Origin: an uncultured Bacillota bacterium
GTDB taxonomy: Bacteria; Bacillota_I; Bacilli_A; RF39; UBA660
Reading direction: 5' to 3'
DNA: 58,669 nt
Assembly: GCA_947168865.1 (NCBI GenBank)
Contig: CAMVNN010000003.1
Span: 1 to 58,669, forward strand
In this document: positions 26,301 to 33,810 of the stretch, piece by piece
Layout: every line of letters begins with the position of its first letter
Position numbering within the stretch: position 1 is the first letter of the stretch
Made by a program: the position numbers and the translations under genes
Notes under the pieces: model-generated
Seen by the model: the letters and a program-made list of their open reading frames with translations, nothing else
Database searches by the model: none
What the model was told of the DNA's origin: nothing

Positions 26301-26799
26301 CCCTTTCAGTTTTTAATTTTCTATTAAAAGTTCTAAAATTCTCTGTTATTTTATTAGGAGAAGCATCTGCAAACATCGTACATAAAATATCTGAATATCC
26401 ACCATCATCATCTAAATCTTTGGCACGCATTAAAATATCAATTGGAGTCATATTAGCATATAGAGTTGAATCATTATAAAAACCAAAAAAATTATAGTTC
26501 TCAGCAAATCTTTTTTCGAAATTAATACCTTTGGTAGTTCTTGATATTAATCGTGCGAAGTTAAATTTGAAATTATTTTGACCCAATAAACTCTTATATT
26601 TTTCGGTTTCAGAAAGAACACTTAAAATAATAATTATCATCTTATTTGACTTTTTTTTATAAACTCCATTATCCATAATAAGTTCTTCATTAAAATAATC
26701 AACTAAATTTAATAATTGTCTAATAAACAAAGATGTCTCAGTAGGGACCATTTTCAAAAATTCATTTAATGAAAAAGTTGAATTAGATTTTTCTGCCAT
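23347..26799 (-). CDS. Large uncharacterised cytoplasmic protein (1149 aa)
   Basis: Not recognised as a known family over most of its length. The ATG at 26799 has a strong GGAGGG site; the frame is open to 26850 without a better start. No signal peptide or membrane helix is seen. Residues 60-330 contain recurring helical segments such as HITPLSLLLALGYE and MTPIDILMRAKDLDDDG that recall the paired helices of Clp N-terminal repeats. The C-terminal 250 residues are strongly helical; the stretch with FRATNLLMKQEIMKINQAIV, then ITINALEMARDDLFPLIG, faintly recalls TelA (toxic anion resistance) proteins. Both resemblances are weak. It has its own terminator; the antiporter gene lies upstream. Confidence 0.85.
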   Translation of the reverse strand: MAEKSNSTFSLNEFLKMVPTETSLFIRQLLNLVDYFNEELIMDNGVYKKKSNKMIIIILSVLSETEKYKSLLGQNNFKFNFARLISRTTKGINFEKRFAENYNFFGFYNDSTLYANMTPIDILMRAKDLDDDGGYSDILCTMFADASPNKITENFRTFNRKLKTERAHDEARKAYGNLPISVINYLDVANRIRSLLISNTIIADEHITPLSLLLALGYESKDESKELKSIRNYLIKMGMNFKKAYAINGLNTSLTSLEIDIYHEIKNFGSNAFAIRPYYKRYFSEGYNATIPESEVTISGIISNLINREFTNSTIVEKIISRSGINIKDLENIGIKIAEQEQYDKRVAYQNMINKFYELLGKDEREFMQFVTKTYMLILKKMKEGKHNQDVLLSENDADTLSLLLASYYYNLDISIFFKDNGIDIEDILSFLKLEITKEEILSMELDVELMIDKFERFVTKGVNTDTSKITMNTIAYNLCNREFNSSMIVENIFNSLYKSDSMGQEYLTYILEKDGKLGENFLDSLKSYIKYKTQKEKTNLERIFFAQFSPEMRKYIQTLNSYSNVKYFGVTEDVARMYSILLSLFEYDQNIVLLRELGFERNKILKILDKDDQMSSELNIPFLTECLNQVKGSEEISNLNQRDVIFGLFSNLTEEQMSAIEHYVESFPDLPECLKKLSKTKFADFEQTFEKCVHNSEIRKKINFVFGIYSTYPYIVLAIDKALGKRDNETTADVIEKSLVLSLFKSDSNIRLCLENRGITKERVLKYLGLEDDFLEQLDYQNYDLDMFEKYKDYLKSSDVDDIARNLFDDTMGKKSNFLEQMSQEFGIDYKIIEVEALTGQPYEKSLTIADRTKILKDSPVGEINFDDASSILNFGEVLATHSRYIYDEVPLLTAADSGQKSVETITGIIKRSHLDTKNRNILSRIFRKDSAVPVLSKEIINELHDAIDENLKTLFDETLKFDAIRKYMEEYMNKNAEFLKIAEKTRDVILEALSKLDSNNDEDYSKIVSLKSRLKVIEAKINRFRATNLLMKQEIMKINQAIVSHFITINALEMARDDLFPLIGSELALIGGRNSEASSMTLTKGVIDLFQSLLERNVTGVNSNMDAIKRLNVPKELMQALNKDVQTFIGNLEDSQDKKSDKRIDLHL

Positions 26800-26837
26800 A
26801 AAAACCCTCCGGCTAGTTATTATATCATAAAGGCAAT

Positions 26838-26863
26838 AAAAAAACATCAATTATGATGTCTTT
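26838..26863 (-). terminator. Intrinsic terminator after the cation antiporter gene
   Basis: ACATCA-TAAT-TGATGT followed by seven T. Confidence 0.82.
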
Positions 26864-27797
26864 ATAGCACAAATAATATTAATAAATATAACAAATATCC
26901 AAGAAAATAAATGACACCATTTCCACGACTCATTTTTCCCTTTGGTTTTGTATATGAAAATATTAGTAGTAAAACAACCGAAGCAAATACAACAGCCATA
27001 TCTCTGTTATAGCTTACATTATATGATATTGGCTTTATGGCGGCAGAAACTCCAACAATAAGTAGAAAGTTGAATATGTTTGAGCCAATTATATTTCCAA
27101 TAGCCAGATCTGTTTCACCTTTTTTAGCAGCAGATACACTTGTAACGAGTTCTGGTAAGCTTGTTCCAACAGCTAATATTGTAACACTTATTATTTTCTC
27201 ACTTAATCCAAGTATAGTAGCAAATTCGACCGCATTATCTACAGTTAAATCTCCACCAAATTTTAAACCAATTATTCCAAGAATAATAAATACAATGTCA
27301 GTAATAGCAGTGGTTTTGCTTTTCTCTTTTTTGTTACTTCCTTTACTTTTTTTAGCTAATAAAATTGTATAAATAATGAACATAACAAAAGTTACAAGTA
27401 AAATTGTTGCCTCTAGTCTTGTTATGGTGTTCCCAGTATTAGCTAAAGCAAAAAGTAATATTGTAACCCCTAAGCAGATTGGAATCTCGTACTTAATTGT
27501 CGCTTTTTTAAAAGGAATTGGCCTTACAACTGCAGTTAATCCAAGTATCAATAGCAAGTTAGCTATATTACTACCAACAACATTTCCTATTGACATATCT
27601 GGATAACCTTCTAATGCAGAAGTAATACTTACAAATAATTCTGGCATTGAAGTTCCAATAGAAACTATAGTTAATCCAATTACAATTGCAGGAATACCTA
27701 GTTTTTTGGCAATGTTGCTAGCACCATCAACTAAAAAATCTGCACCTTTAATAAGTAAAACAAAACCCAAAACAATTAGTAATAAGTTTATTATCAT
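26862..27797 (-). CDS. Calcium/sodium antiporter of the CaCA family (YrbG-like)
   Basis: 311 residues, about ten membrane helices in two inverted halves. Each half carries an alpha repeat: GLTIVSIGTSMPELFVS with GNVVGSNIANLLLILG in the first, and TILAVGTSLPELVTSV with GNIIGSNIFNFLLIVG in the second. The Glu residues of the PEL motifs bind cation. It probably exchanges Ca2+ or another cation against Na+ or K+ at the cytoplasmic membrane. It lies alone between noc-like and the 1149-aa gene. The ion specificity cannot be told. Confidence 0.94.
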   Translation of the reverse strand: MIINLLLIVLGFVLLIKGADFLVDGASNIAKKLGIPAIVIGLTIVSIGTSMPELFVSITSALEGYPDMSIGNVVGSNIANLLLILGLTAVVRPIPFKKATIKYEIPICLGVTILLFALANTGNTITRLEATILLVTFVMFIIYTILLAKKSKGSNKKEKSKTTAITDIVFIILGIIGLKFGGDLTVDNAVEFATILGLSEKIISVTILAVGTSLPELVTSVSAAKKGETDLAIGNIIGSNIFNFLLIVGVSAAIKPISYNVSYNRDMAVVFASVVLLLIFSYTKPKGKMSRGNGVIYFLGYLLYLLILFVL

Positions 27798-27865
27798 AAT
27801 TCACCCCATATTTTTTACTAGTAAAGTATAGCATAATAATATTTAATAAACAATTGATTTTTGTA

Positions 27866-27896
27866 AACAAAAATCTACTTTCGTAGATTAATTTTT
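27866..27896 (-). terminator. Intrinsic terminator overlapping the noc-like stop
   Basis: AATCTAC-GAAA-GTAGATTTTTG. The stop codon lies in the 5' arm. Confidence 0.82.
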
Positions 27897-29093
27897 GTTT
27901 ATCTTAAATATTATTTGATATATTGTCTCAAAATCAAATTTTTCATATGAAACATTATATCCAAGTGCTTTTAATTCGTTCTGGCACTTTTCAATCACAG
28001 CTTTTACTTTTTCAAAATCATTTGCACCATTAGGTACCTGTTTAATCATTTCATCAAAAGATTCTTCTTTCTCAGGTTCTTTTTCTTCAACTTGTATTTC
28101 ATCTGGTTTAACTTCATTGAGAGAAACTTCCTCAGGTTCTTCTTCGAAATTAGTATCAAAACTATGGTTTGATGTTATTTCATTTTGATTATTACTTTCT
28201 CTGAAGTCATCTATAATCCCAGCAGAAGGAATAGTACTTTTGCTTTTTGGAATGTTCAAAACTGGTTTGTTAGTTTGATAATTAAAATCATCTTCCGGTG
28301 TTGGATCAACAAAATCATCAGTTGGTTCCGAATAAATTGTTTCTTCTGAAGCAACTTCATCTTGAATTTCCTCAGTATCCATGATTTCTTCTTGAGCAAC
28401 TTGTTGTACTTCAGGAATAGGATCTTTAAAAGGATTATCGTCAAAGTCAATTATTTCAATTGACTGCGCATTATTCCTACTTTCATACATCCCCTTTTCC
28501 ACCTTCTTTATTTCGTCTTCAGTTTTCTTAACTGTCATTTTTTCTTCGATTATTCTTTTTAATAATTTTTTTTGAATGTCTTTATCTGTTATTCTAAGCA
28601 TCGCTCTTGCATGACGTTCTGAAATTTCATTTTTAAGCAAAGCTGCTTGAACCTCTTTATCTAATGATAAAAGCCTCAATTTGTTGGCAATAGTTGATTG
28701 GTTTTTACCAAGTTTTTGGGCCAATTGTTCTTGAGTTATATACCCAGCTTCTAAAATTCTTTTATAGGATAAAGCTTCTTCAATCGGGCTCAAATCTTGA
28801 CGTTGTAAATTCTCAATTAAAGCGACTTCCATGGCTTCACGATCATTCATCTCAACTATCATACAAGGAATTTTGTGCATTCCAAGTTTTTCACAAGCAC
28901 GATATCTTCTTTCACCCATGACTATCTCAAACTTTTCGCCTAATGGTCTTACCGTTATTGGTTGAAGTACACCATGTGCACGAATTGACTCGGCAAGTTC
29001 AGATATGTCATCATTAAAAATTTTCCTTGGTTGAAACCTATTAGGAACAATTTTTTCTATTTCAATTTCAACTATACGAGAATCACGATTCAT
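27888..29093 (-). CDS. noc: ParB/Spo0J-family CTPase, Noc-like, with long acidic linker
   Basis: 401 residues. The N-terminal CTP-binding ParB domain has IVPNRFQPRKIF, GVLQPITVRP, GERRYRACEKLG (ParB box) and ALIENLQRQDLSPIEEA. The HTH that follows (QEQLAQKLGKNQSTIANKLR) and ISERHARAM match Noc rather than Spo0J/ParB (which has KSRPHIANHLRLL). Noc marks chromosome regions and blocks division over the nucleoid. Two oddities: it begins directly at the ParB domain, so the membrane-binding amphipathic helix of Bacillus Noc is missing, and an acidic, probably disordered stretch of about 150 residues (about 205-355) separates the HTH from the C-terminal dimer domain. A good promoter precedes it. A chromosomal ParB is the alternative. 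Confidence 0.87.
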   Translation of the reverse strand: MNRDSRIVEIEIEKIVPNRFQPRKIFNDDISELAESIRAHGVLQPITVRPLGEKFEIVMGERRYRACEKLGMHKIPCMIVEMNDREAMEVALIENLQRQDLSPIEEALSYKRILEAGYITQEQLAQKLGKNQSTIANKLRLLSLDKEVQAALLKNEISERHARAMLRITDKDIQKKLLKRIIEEKMTVKKTEDEIKKVEKGMYESRNNAQSIEIIDFDDNPFKDPIPEVQQVAQEEIMDTEEIQDEVASEETIYSEPTDDFVDPTPEDDFNYQTNKPVLNIPKSKSTIPSAGIIDDFRESNNQNEITSNHSFDTNFEEEPEEVSLNEVKPDEIQVEEKEPEKEESFDEMIKQVPNGANDFEKVKAVIEKCQNELKALGYNVSYEKFDFETIYQIIFKINKN

Positions 29094-29120
29094 AGAAATC
29101 CCTCTTATTCTTCAATTATA

Positions 29121-29149
29121 ATCTTACTATAATATTCGTTTTTAATCAA
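29121..29149 (-). promoter_or_regulatory. Promoter of the noc-like gene
   Basis: TTGATT (29149-29144), 17-bp spacer, TAAGAT (29126-29121). Confidence 0.65.
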
Positions 29150-29157
29150 GAATTTTT

Positions 29158-29190
29158 TAAAAAATGAGGTTTACCAACCCCACCTTTTTA
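29158..29190 (-). terminator. Intrinsic terminator overlapping the 3' end of the yabE-like gene
   Basis: TGGGGTT-GGTA-AACCTCATTTTTT. The stop codon TAA is in the loop region. Confidence 0.7.
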
Positions 29191-29794
29191 CATGATATTT
29201 TGTCGATTTATTCGTGATTGCATTTAGACCTCTTTCGCTTTCAAAAGCAAGATCTATATACACATATTTATTCTGTCTCCAAGCCTTACGCATCGTATAT
29301 CCAGTGTCTAAAACAACCGCCAAGAGATTGTCATAATCTGAATTGTTTATCTCAATTATTGTTCCACAAGGAAAAAGTGTCTTATCAGCTGCAAGAATAT
29401 GCACATCACCATAATCATCATCTTTATATACTAATCCATCATCATACAAATTCCATGTCTTCTTATTTTTTGTTTTACAAGCAACAACTCCTGTACATCC
29501 TTTGCAATCTGCCCCGTAACCAGTTAATGTTCCTTTGTAATCTGTATTTTTGTGTGTTCCAACTTGGATTATCTGATTCACTGGTTCTTTATACATAACT
29601 TCTTTGCCATCAACAATATGCGAATATCCATATTCTCCCTCTTTAATTATTAATTCTTCACCTTCAGAGTACTTTTCAGCATAAACATACTCTGTTTCAT
29701 ATTCAACGACCTTTACTTCTTCAACTGGTGCCGAATTAAAATTAAAGATATTTGATAAACCAATTATAATTATTCTTATTTTATTAAATATCAT
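29171..29794 (-). CDS. YabE-like G5/3D-domain exported protein
   Basis: 207 residues. A short hydrophobic N-terminus (IRIIIIGLSNIF) acts as a possible signal or anchor. Residues about 45-90 look like a G5 domain (EGEYGYSHIVDGKEV, ending EPVNQIIQVG). The C-terminal half resembles the 3D beta-barrel domain of YabE/Rpf-type muralytic proteins: YGADCKGCTGVVAC, PCGTIIEI and VVLDTGYTMRK followed by YIDLAF. Such proteins act on peptidoglycan. The Bacillus order metS-yabD-yabE is kept here (metG, tatD, this gene), which supports the call. Its ATG overlaps the tatD stop by one base (TAATG). Confidence 0.8.
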   Translation of the reverse strand: MIFNKIRIIIIGLSNIFNFNSAPVEEVKVVEYETEYVYAEKYSEGEELIIKEGEYGYSHIVDGKEVMYKEPVNQIIQVGTHKNTDYKGTLTGYGADCKGCTGVVACKTKNKKTWNLYDDGLVYKDDDYGDVHILAADKTLFPCGTIIEINNSDYDNLLAVVLDTGYTMRKAWRQNKYVYIDLAFESERGLNAITNKSTKYHVKRWGW

Positions 29795-30549
29795 TATTTG
29801 ACTCCTTTTAAATCAAAAAATTCTATTGCATTTTGATTTAGTCTTTTTAAAACAAACTCCTTATCTAGTCCTTTTATTTTCGCGATAGCATCTACTACAT
29901 ATATTAAATTAGTAGAGTCATTTTTAGTTCCTCTTAATGGTTCTGGTGATAAATAAGGACTATCTGTTTCAAGTAATATTTTACTCAAATTTATATTTTT
30001 TACAACCTCAACTGTTTTTTTGTTGTTCTTAAAAGTAAGTGTCCCACCAATTCCAATTGAACTTCCAATTTTTATAAATCTCTCTGCCATTTCTAAACTA
30101 GAAGAAAAACAATGAATATCAGCTTTTACTTTATACTTGCTTAAAATATTAAAAGTATCTTCGATAGCATCTCTAGAATGAACTATTACAGGCTTATCAT
30201 ATTTCTCAGCCAATTCTAATTGTTTAATAAACATTTCCTTTTGTTTTTCTTTATTGTCACTGCAATAATGATAATCTAAACCTATCTCTCCTATGGCAAG
30301 TACTTTAGGATTATTTAAATAACTTTCTAGAATTTTCAAATTGATGTCTTTTATTTCATCTACATTTTCTGGGTGATAACCAACAGCTGCATAGAAATTA
30401 GAATATTTGTTAGCCATTTCTAAAACAAGCTTATTAGTTTCTTCGTTAATACCATTATTAATAATAATATATTCTTTTAATTTTAAAATTATTTCATCCA
30501 AATTATCGTATTCTAATTTGTTTATATGAGCATGAGTATCTATAATCAT
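29794..30549 (-). CDS. tatD: TatD family metal-dependent DNase/hydrolase
   Basis: 251 residues from the ATG at 30549, which follows GAGG; five further codons lie upstream in frame. A TIM-barrel metallohydrolase: IDTHAHINK at the N-terminus, GYHPENV, the metal Glu in IGEIGLDYHYC, VIVHSRDA, DIHCFSSS, and ETDSPYLSPEPLRG near the C-terminus. It is the orthologue of Bacillus YabD and lies between metG and the yabE-like gene as there. It probably acts in DNA turnover or repair. Confidence 0.95.
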   Translation of the reverse strand: MIIDTHAHINKLEYDNLDEIILKLKEYIIINNGINEETNKLVLEMANKYSNFYAAVGYHPENVDEIKDINLKILESYLNNPKVLAIGEIGLDYHYCSDNKEKQKEMFIKQLELAEKYDKPVIVHSRDAIEDTFNILSKYKVKADIHCFSSSLEMAERFIKIGSSIGIGGTLTFKNNKKTVEVVKNINLSKILLETDSPYLSPEPLRGTKNDSTNLIYVVDAIAKIKGLDKEFVLKRLNQNAIEFFDLKGVK

Positions 30550-30560
30550 ATGAAAAAACC

Positions 30561-30594
30561 TCAAAAAATAGTTATACCTAAGTATAACTATTTA
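30561..30594 (-). terminator. Intrinsic terminator after the 55-aa membrane gene
   Basis: AATAGTTATAC-TTAG-GTATAACTATTTTTT, an 11-bp perfect stem. It lies directly upstream of tatD, so tatD transcription needs read-through or a promoter inside. Confidence 0.88.
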
Positions 30595-30759
30595 CTTTCT
30601 ACAACATAATAAATATCTTACTATAAAAAATAGTAATACTAATAAATAAATGATATCAATATTTTTATAGTCAGTGAGCACACTACCTAAAACCAAAAAA
30701 GCAAACACTACCAAAAATAATACCGTAGATACTACTTCCTTATTTTTATTAGTAACCAT
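30592..30759 (-). CDS. Small membrane protein, 55 aa, two predicted TM helices
   Basis: A real short gene by its context. ATG at 30759 with a TGAGGA site 8 bp upstream, its own TTGATA-17-TACAAT promoter (30785-30813) and a strong terminator right after the stop. The protein begins MVTNKNKEVVST, has hydrophobic segments at about 13-28 (VLFLVVFAFLVLGSV) and 34-51 (IDIIYLLVLLFFIVRYLL), and ends CCRK. Charge placement suggests both ends face the cytoplasm. No family is recognised. It lies between metG and tatD. Confidence 0.78.
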   Translation of the reverse strand: MVTNKNKEVVSTVLFLVVFAFLVLGSVLTDYKNIDIIYLLVLLFFIVRYLLCCRK

Positions 30760-30784
30760 GTTATTTTCCTCAGCTTCCTAACTA

Positions 30785-30813
30785 ATTGTAGCATATGAAT
30801 TATTTGATATCAA
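30785..30813 (-). promoter_or_regulatory. Promoter of the 55-aa membrane protein gene
   Basis: TTGATA (30813-30808), 17-bp spacer, TACAAT (30790-30785). Confidence 0.72.
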
Positions 30814-30841
30814 TTAAATAAAGTCGCCATTTTACAACAAT

Positions 30842-32362
30842 TTACAACGTTTTATCAATTCTCATAAATAGTGGTTTAGCTTCGTTTAATGTTTTACCAG
30901 ACTCGATTGTCGCGAATTCACTGACATTCTCATCTGTTATATTTAATTGTTCAAAAATGCTTTCTGCAGTTGTTGGTAAGAAAGGCTTCAATGCTACCGC
31001 TCCATGTTTAATACATGCAAGAAGATTATAAATAACCGTTTCTAGACGCGTTTTATCTTCTTCCTTAGCAAGTACCCATGGCATTGTTTCATCTATGTAT
31101 TTATTGCATTTTCTAAACAATTCAATAATTGATTCTAAAGCTGCTGGAATATCAAGTTTATCAATGTTTTGATCAATCAAATTTGGTAACTCCAAAGTAT
31201 AATCTATTAATGTCTGATCAAGACTATTTAATTCATTTTGATTTGGTACAATACTATCAAAATACTTTTTACACATTCCGATTGTTCTATTAACTAAATT
31301 ACCTAGGACATTAGCTAAATCCCCATTAGTTCGAGCAATTAAAGCTTCTTCTGTAAAATTACCATCACTTCCAAAAGGAACTTCACGAAGCAAGAAATAA
31401 CGTACCGCATCTACTGAATATTCATTAATATATTCTCTTGGATCACGATAGTTTCCATTGCTCTTAGAAATTTTTCCACCATCAATTACTAACCAACCAT
31501 GACCAAATACTTTTTTAGGAAGTGGCAAATCCAAAGCCATTAACATAATTGGCCATATAATTGTATGAAATCTAACTATTTCTTTACCAACTATGTGTAA
31601 ATCTGCTGGCCAGAATTTTTTGAATAATGTATCATCATTTGATAAATATCCTAATGCTGAAATATAGTTACTCAATGCATCTATCCATACATAAACAACG
31701 TGTTTATCATCAAATGTTACAGGAACACCCCAATTGAATGAAGTTCTTGAAACGCATAAATCTTCCAATCCTGGCTTAATGAAATTGTTAATCATTTCAT
31801 TCTTTCTTGATGCTGGTTCAATAAATTCAGGATGAGTCTCTAGATATTCTTCTAATCGTTTTTGATATTTAGATAATTTAAAGAAATAAGCTTCTTCAGT
31901 TACTTCATATACTTCACGTCCACAATCTGGACATTTGCCATCTACAAGTTGACTATCAGTCCAAAATGATTCACAAGGAGTACAATATTTTCCTTTATAT
32001 TCTCCTTTATAAATATCACCTTGATCATAAAGTTTCTTAAATATTTTTTGAACTGTCTTCACATGATAGTCATCTGTTGTACGAATAAATTTATCATAAG
32101 TAATGCCTAGTGCTTCCCATAGTTCCTTAGTATCTGCAACTATTGCATCCACATATTCTTTCGGAGTAACTCCTTTTTCTTCAGCCTTTTTTTGAATTTT
32201 AATTCCATGTTCATCAGTACCTGTTAAGAAATAAACATCATAACCTTTTGAACGTTTATAGCGGGCAATTGCGTCCGCAATTACAGTAGTATAACAGTGT
32301 CCAATATGAAAGGTGCCAGATGGATAGTAAATTGGTGTTGTAATATAAAATTTTTTGTCCAT
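30842..32362 (-). CDS. metG: Methionyl-tRNA synthetase
   Basis: Class I aminoacyl-tRNA synthetase charging tRNA-Met. 506 residues. The HIGH motif in GTFHIGHCYT, the zinc knuckle with two Cys pairs (YCTPCESFW and KCPDCGREV), the WIDALSNYI segment and KISKS in GGKISKSNG are seen. The C-terminal EMAP/Trbp111-like dimer domain present in Bacillus MetS (about 660 residues) is absent. AGGAGG lies 7 bp before the ATG. Expression is controlled by the T-box leader immediately upstream. Confidence 0.97.
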   Translation of the reverse strand: MDKKFYITTPIYYPSGTFHIGHCYTTVIADAIARYKRSKGYDVYFLTGTDEHGIKIQKKAEEKGVTPKEYVDAIVADTKELWEALGITYDKFIRTTDDYHVKTVQKIFKKLYDQGDIYKGEYKGKYCTPCESFWTDSQLVDGKCPDCGREVYEVTEEAYFFKLSKYQKRLEEYLETHPEFIEPASRKNEMINNFIKPGLEDLCVSRTSFNWGVPVTFDDKHVVYVWIDALSNYISALGYLSNDDTLFKKFWPADLHIVGKEIVRFHTIIWPIMLMALDLPLPKKVFGHGWLVIDGGKISKSNGNYRDPREYINEYSVDAVRYFLLREVPFGSDGNFTEEALIARTNGDLANVLGNLVNRTIGMCKKYFDSIVPNQNELNSLDQTLIDYTLELPNLIDQNIDKLDIPAALESIIELFRKCNKYIDETMPWVLAKEEDKTRLETVIYNLLACIKHGAVALKPFLPTTAESIFEQLNITDENVSEFATIESGKTLNEAKPLFMRIDKTL

Positions 32363-32605
32363 AAAAATTCCTCCTTTTTATAAAAAAAGCAAGTCATCCA
32401 GAAAAGGACGATTTGCTCGTGGTACCACCTTAATTTATAGTATAAAACTACCTTAAAGATTTAACGTACTCCTACGGATTAGTCTAAATATCAACTAATC
32501 AACTCCAGAATCATTCGGGATTACACTAGCCTCTGCTTGCTTTCACCTAATCAAGCTCTCTATCTAGAGGATTACAATCTTTCTTTCCTTCTTCGCTTTT
32601 GATAA
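32363..32605 (-). promoter_or_regulatory. T-box riboswitch leader (methionine) of metG
   Basis: A leader of about 240 nt. The conserved T-box sequence AAGGTGGTACCACG is at 32431-32418. It is followed by a terminator hairpin (arms 32417-32407 and 32399-32389, then seven T) that the T-box can resolve into an antiterminator. The stem I region holds a candidate specifier codon ATG (32514-32512) in CCGAATGATTCTGG, matching methionine. Uncharged tRNA-Met would bind and permit metG transcription. Confidence 0.93.
32382..32418 (-). terminator. Attenuation terminator of the metG T-box leader
   Basis: GCAAATCGTCC-TTTTCTG-GATGACTTGC (with one mismatch and a G-U pair), then TTTTTTT. Confidence 0.85.
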
Positions 32606-32609
32606 GCCT

Positions 32610-32638
32610 ATTATATATTATCTTTTTATTAAAATCAA
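32610..32638 (-). promoter_or_regulatory. Promoter of the T-box-metG transcript
   Basis: TTGATT (32638-32633), 17-bp spacer, TATAAT (32615-32610). Confidence 0.82.
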
Positions 32639-32659
32639 GTGCTTATTTTTTTTAAAATT

Positions 32660-32830
32660 TTAAAACTTTTTCATTAAAATCTGGAGCTTGTTCATATACT
32701 CCATGACTATATTCTTCATATTGCCAAGATGAGTTTGGGCAATTATTCCTTTATATGTTTTATTCCAACTTTCAACATGTAATTTAGCTACTTCAGGAAT
32801 GTCAGCTAATGTTGCATCTCTTATAATCAT
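32660..32830 (-). pseudogene. GNAT acetyltransferase remnant
   Basis: The frame from ATG 32830 opens MIIRDATLADIPEVAKLHVE and continues SWNKTYKGII, the exact N-terminal pattern of GNAT N-acetyltransferases (normally about 160-190 residues), then breaks off after about 35 codons and stops at codon 57. In another frame the remaining bases read SWQYEEYSHGVYEQAPDFNE and end after VLKF, which looks more protein-like than the in-frame tail, so an internal deletion plus a frame change is likely. No acetyl-CoA-binding motif remains. Confidence 0.72.
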
Positions 32831-32853
32831 ATAATCATCCAGATTAATTATAA

Positions 32854-32882
32854 CACGAAAAAAAGAGCTAATGCTCTTTTAA
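32854..32882 (-). terminator. Intrinsic terminator overlapping the end of the TPR-like gene
   Basis: AAAGAGC-ATTA-GCTCTTTTTTT. Confidence 0.87.
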
Positions 32883-33742
32883 CGTTTATATCTTAAATTA
32901 AACTTTTCAATTCTACTTAATGTTTTTACTTTAGATTCTTCATCTTGTTCTATCATATAATTTAAATCAACTTTAGGTAAAAACTCGCAATTATTCGTTG
33001 GATACATAGTGAGTATATCAGAAGTATTATGAAAACAGACAACTGCAAAATAATTAGTTAAACTATTATTAACAGTTCCACAATTATCATATCTAAAATA
33101 ATAAGTATCATTAAAATATCCTTCAAATAGTCTTTTATCTGATGGAATATTCTTCTTAATTTCTTCCAAAACCTTTTCAAATGGAAAATCAACTCTAAAA
33201 ACAGATTGATTAGGAGCACCTATTTCTGTAACAACTCCCGAAAAATGTTTCTTCATATGATCCAGAAAAGCTTCTTCACTATAACAAATACACTGATTAA
33301 AACGATATTGAGTTGAATGACAATCAGGTTCCATAATACCCAATTTTATTTTACAATAGTAGGAAATATAATTTCGCTCAACATTTTCTAAGATATCATA
33401 ATTATCAAAAAGGAGATCATATAGTTCCTGGTATCTTTCAGCAGCACTAAGTATTTTTATTCGTGCCAAAACCATGTTAAACTCAAATCCACTAGTCCTA
33501 TTACTATTGTGCATATAGTATGAGTCTGTTTTTATCTCGGTAGCAATTCTATTATACTCTCTTTCAGCTTCTTCAAAAGCACAAATTCTAGTTAATGTTA
33601 TCACATAATATACTCTAGCATAATAATCTTTTGGATATTTAACCAAATATTTGTCAAGGCGCTCTTTCGCAAGGTAAGGATCAGTCTCTAAATACTTCAT
33701 TGCATAATTAAATTCATTTACATTAAAATATTTTCTTTTCAT
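32879..33742 (-). CDS. Hypothetical protein with TPR-like N-terminal helices
   Basis: 287 residues, no family recognised. The N-terminal half is helical with tetratricopeptide-like spacing (AKERLDKYLVKYPKDYYARV, then FEEAEREYNRI), which suggests a protein-binding scaffold. Residues about 130-180 are Cys-rich (CHSTQYRFNQCICYSEEAF), and the C-terminal part is mixed alpha/beta. No signal peptide or membrane helix, so probably cytoplasmic. It has its own terminator. It sits downstream of the PurN fragment, across a region that also holds the GNAT remnant. Confidence 0.8.
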   Translation of the reverse strand: MKRKYFNVNEFNYAMKYLETDPYLAKERLDKYLVKYPKDYYARVYYVITLTRICAFEEAEREYNRIATEIKTDSYYMHNSNRTSGFEFNMVLARIKILSAAERYQELYDLLFDNYDILENVERNYISYYCKIKLGIMEPDCHSTQYRFNQCICYSEEAFLDHMKKHFSGVVTEIGAPNQSVFRVDFPFEKVLEEIKKNIPSDKRLFEGYFNDTYYFRYDNCGTVNNSLTNYFAVVCFHNTSDILTMYPTNNCEFLPKVDLNYMIEQDEESKVKTLSRIEKFNLRYKR

Positions 33743-33810
33743 AAAAACTCACCTGTTTAATCATAAGTAGGCTTTATTATATACTATATATTCAATAGTT
33801 GCAAACAAAA

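Noticed and set aside
23347..26799. Calling the 1149-aa protein TelA or a Clp ATPase
   Set aside because: Similarity is limited to short helical stretches; no Walker motifs are visible and the length does not fit.
27037..27606. Plus-strand frames of 111 and 76 codons over the antiporter gene
   Set aside because: They are shadows of a clear CaCA antiporter and have no ribosome binding site or recognisable pattern.
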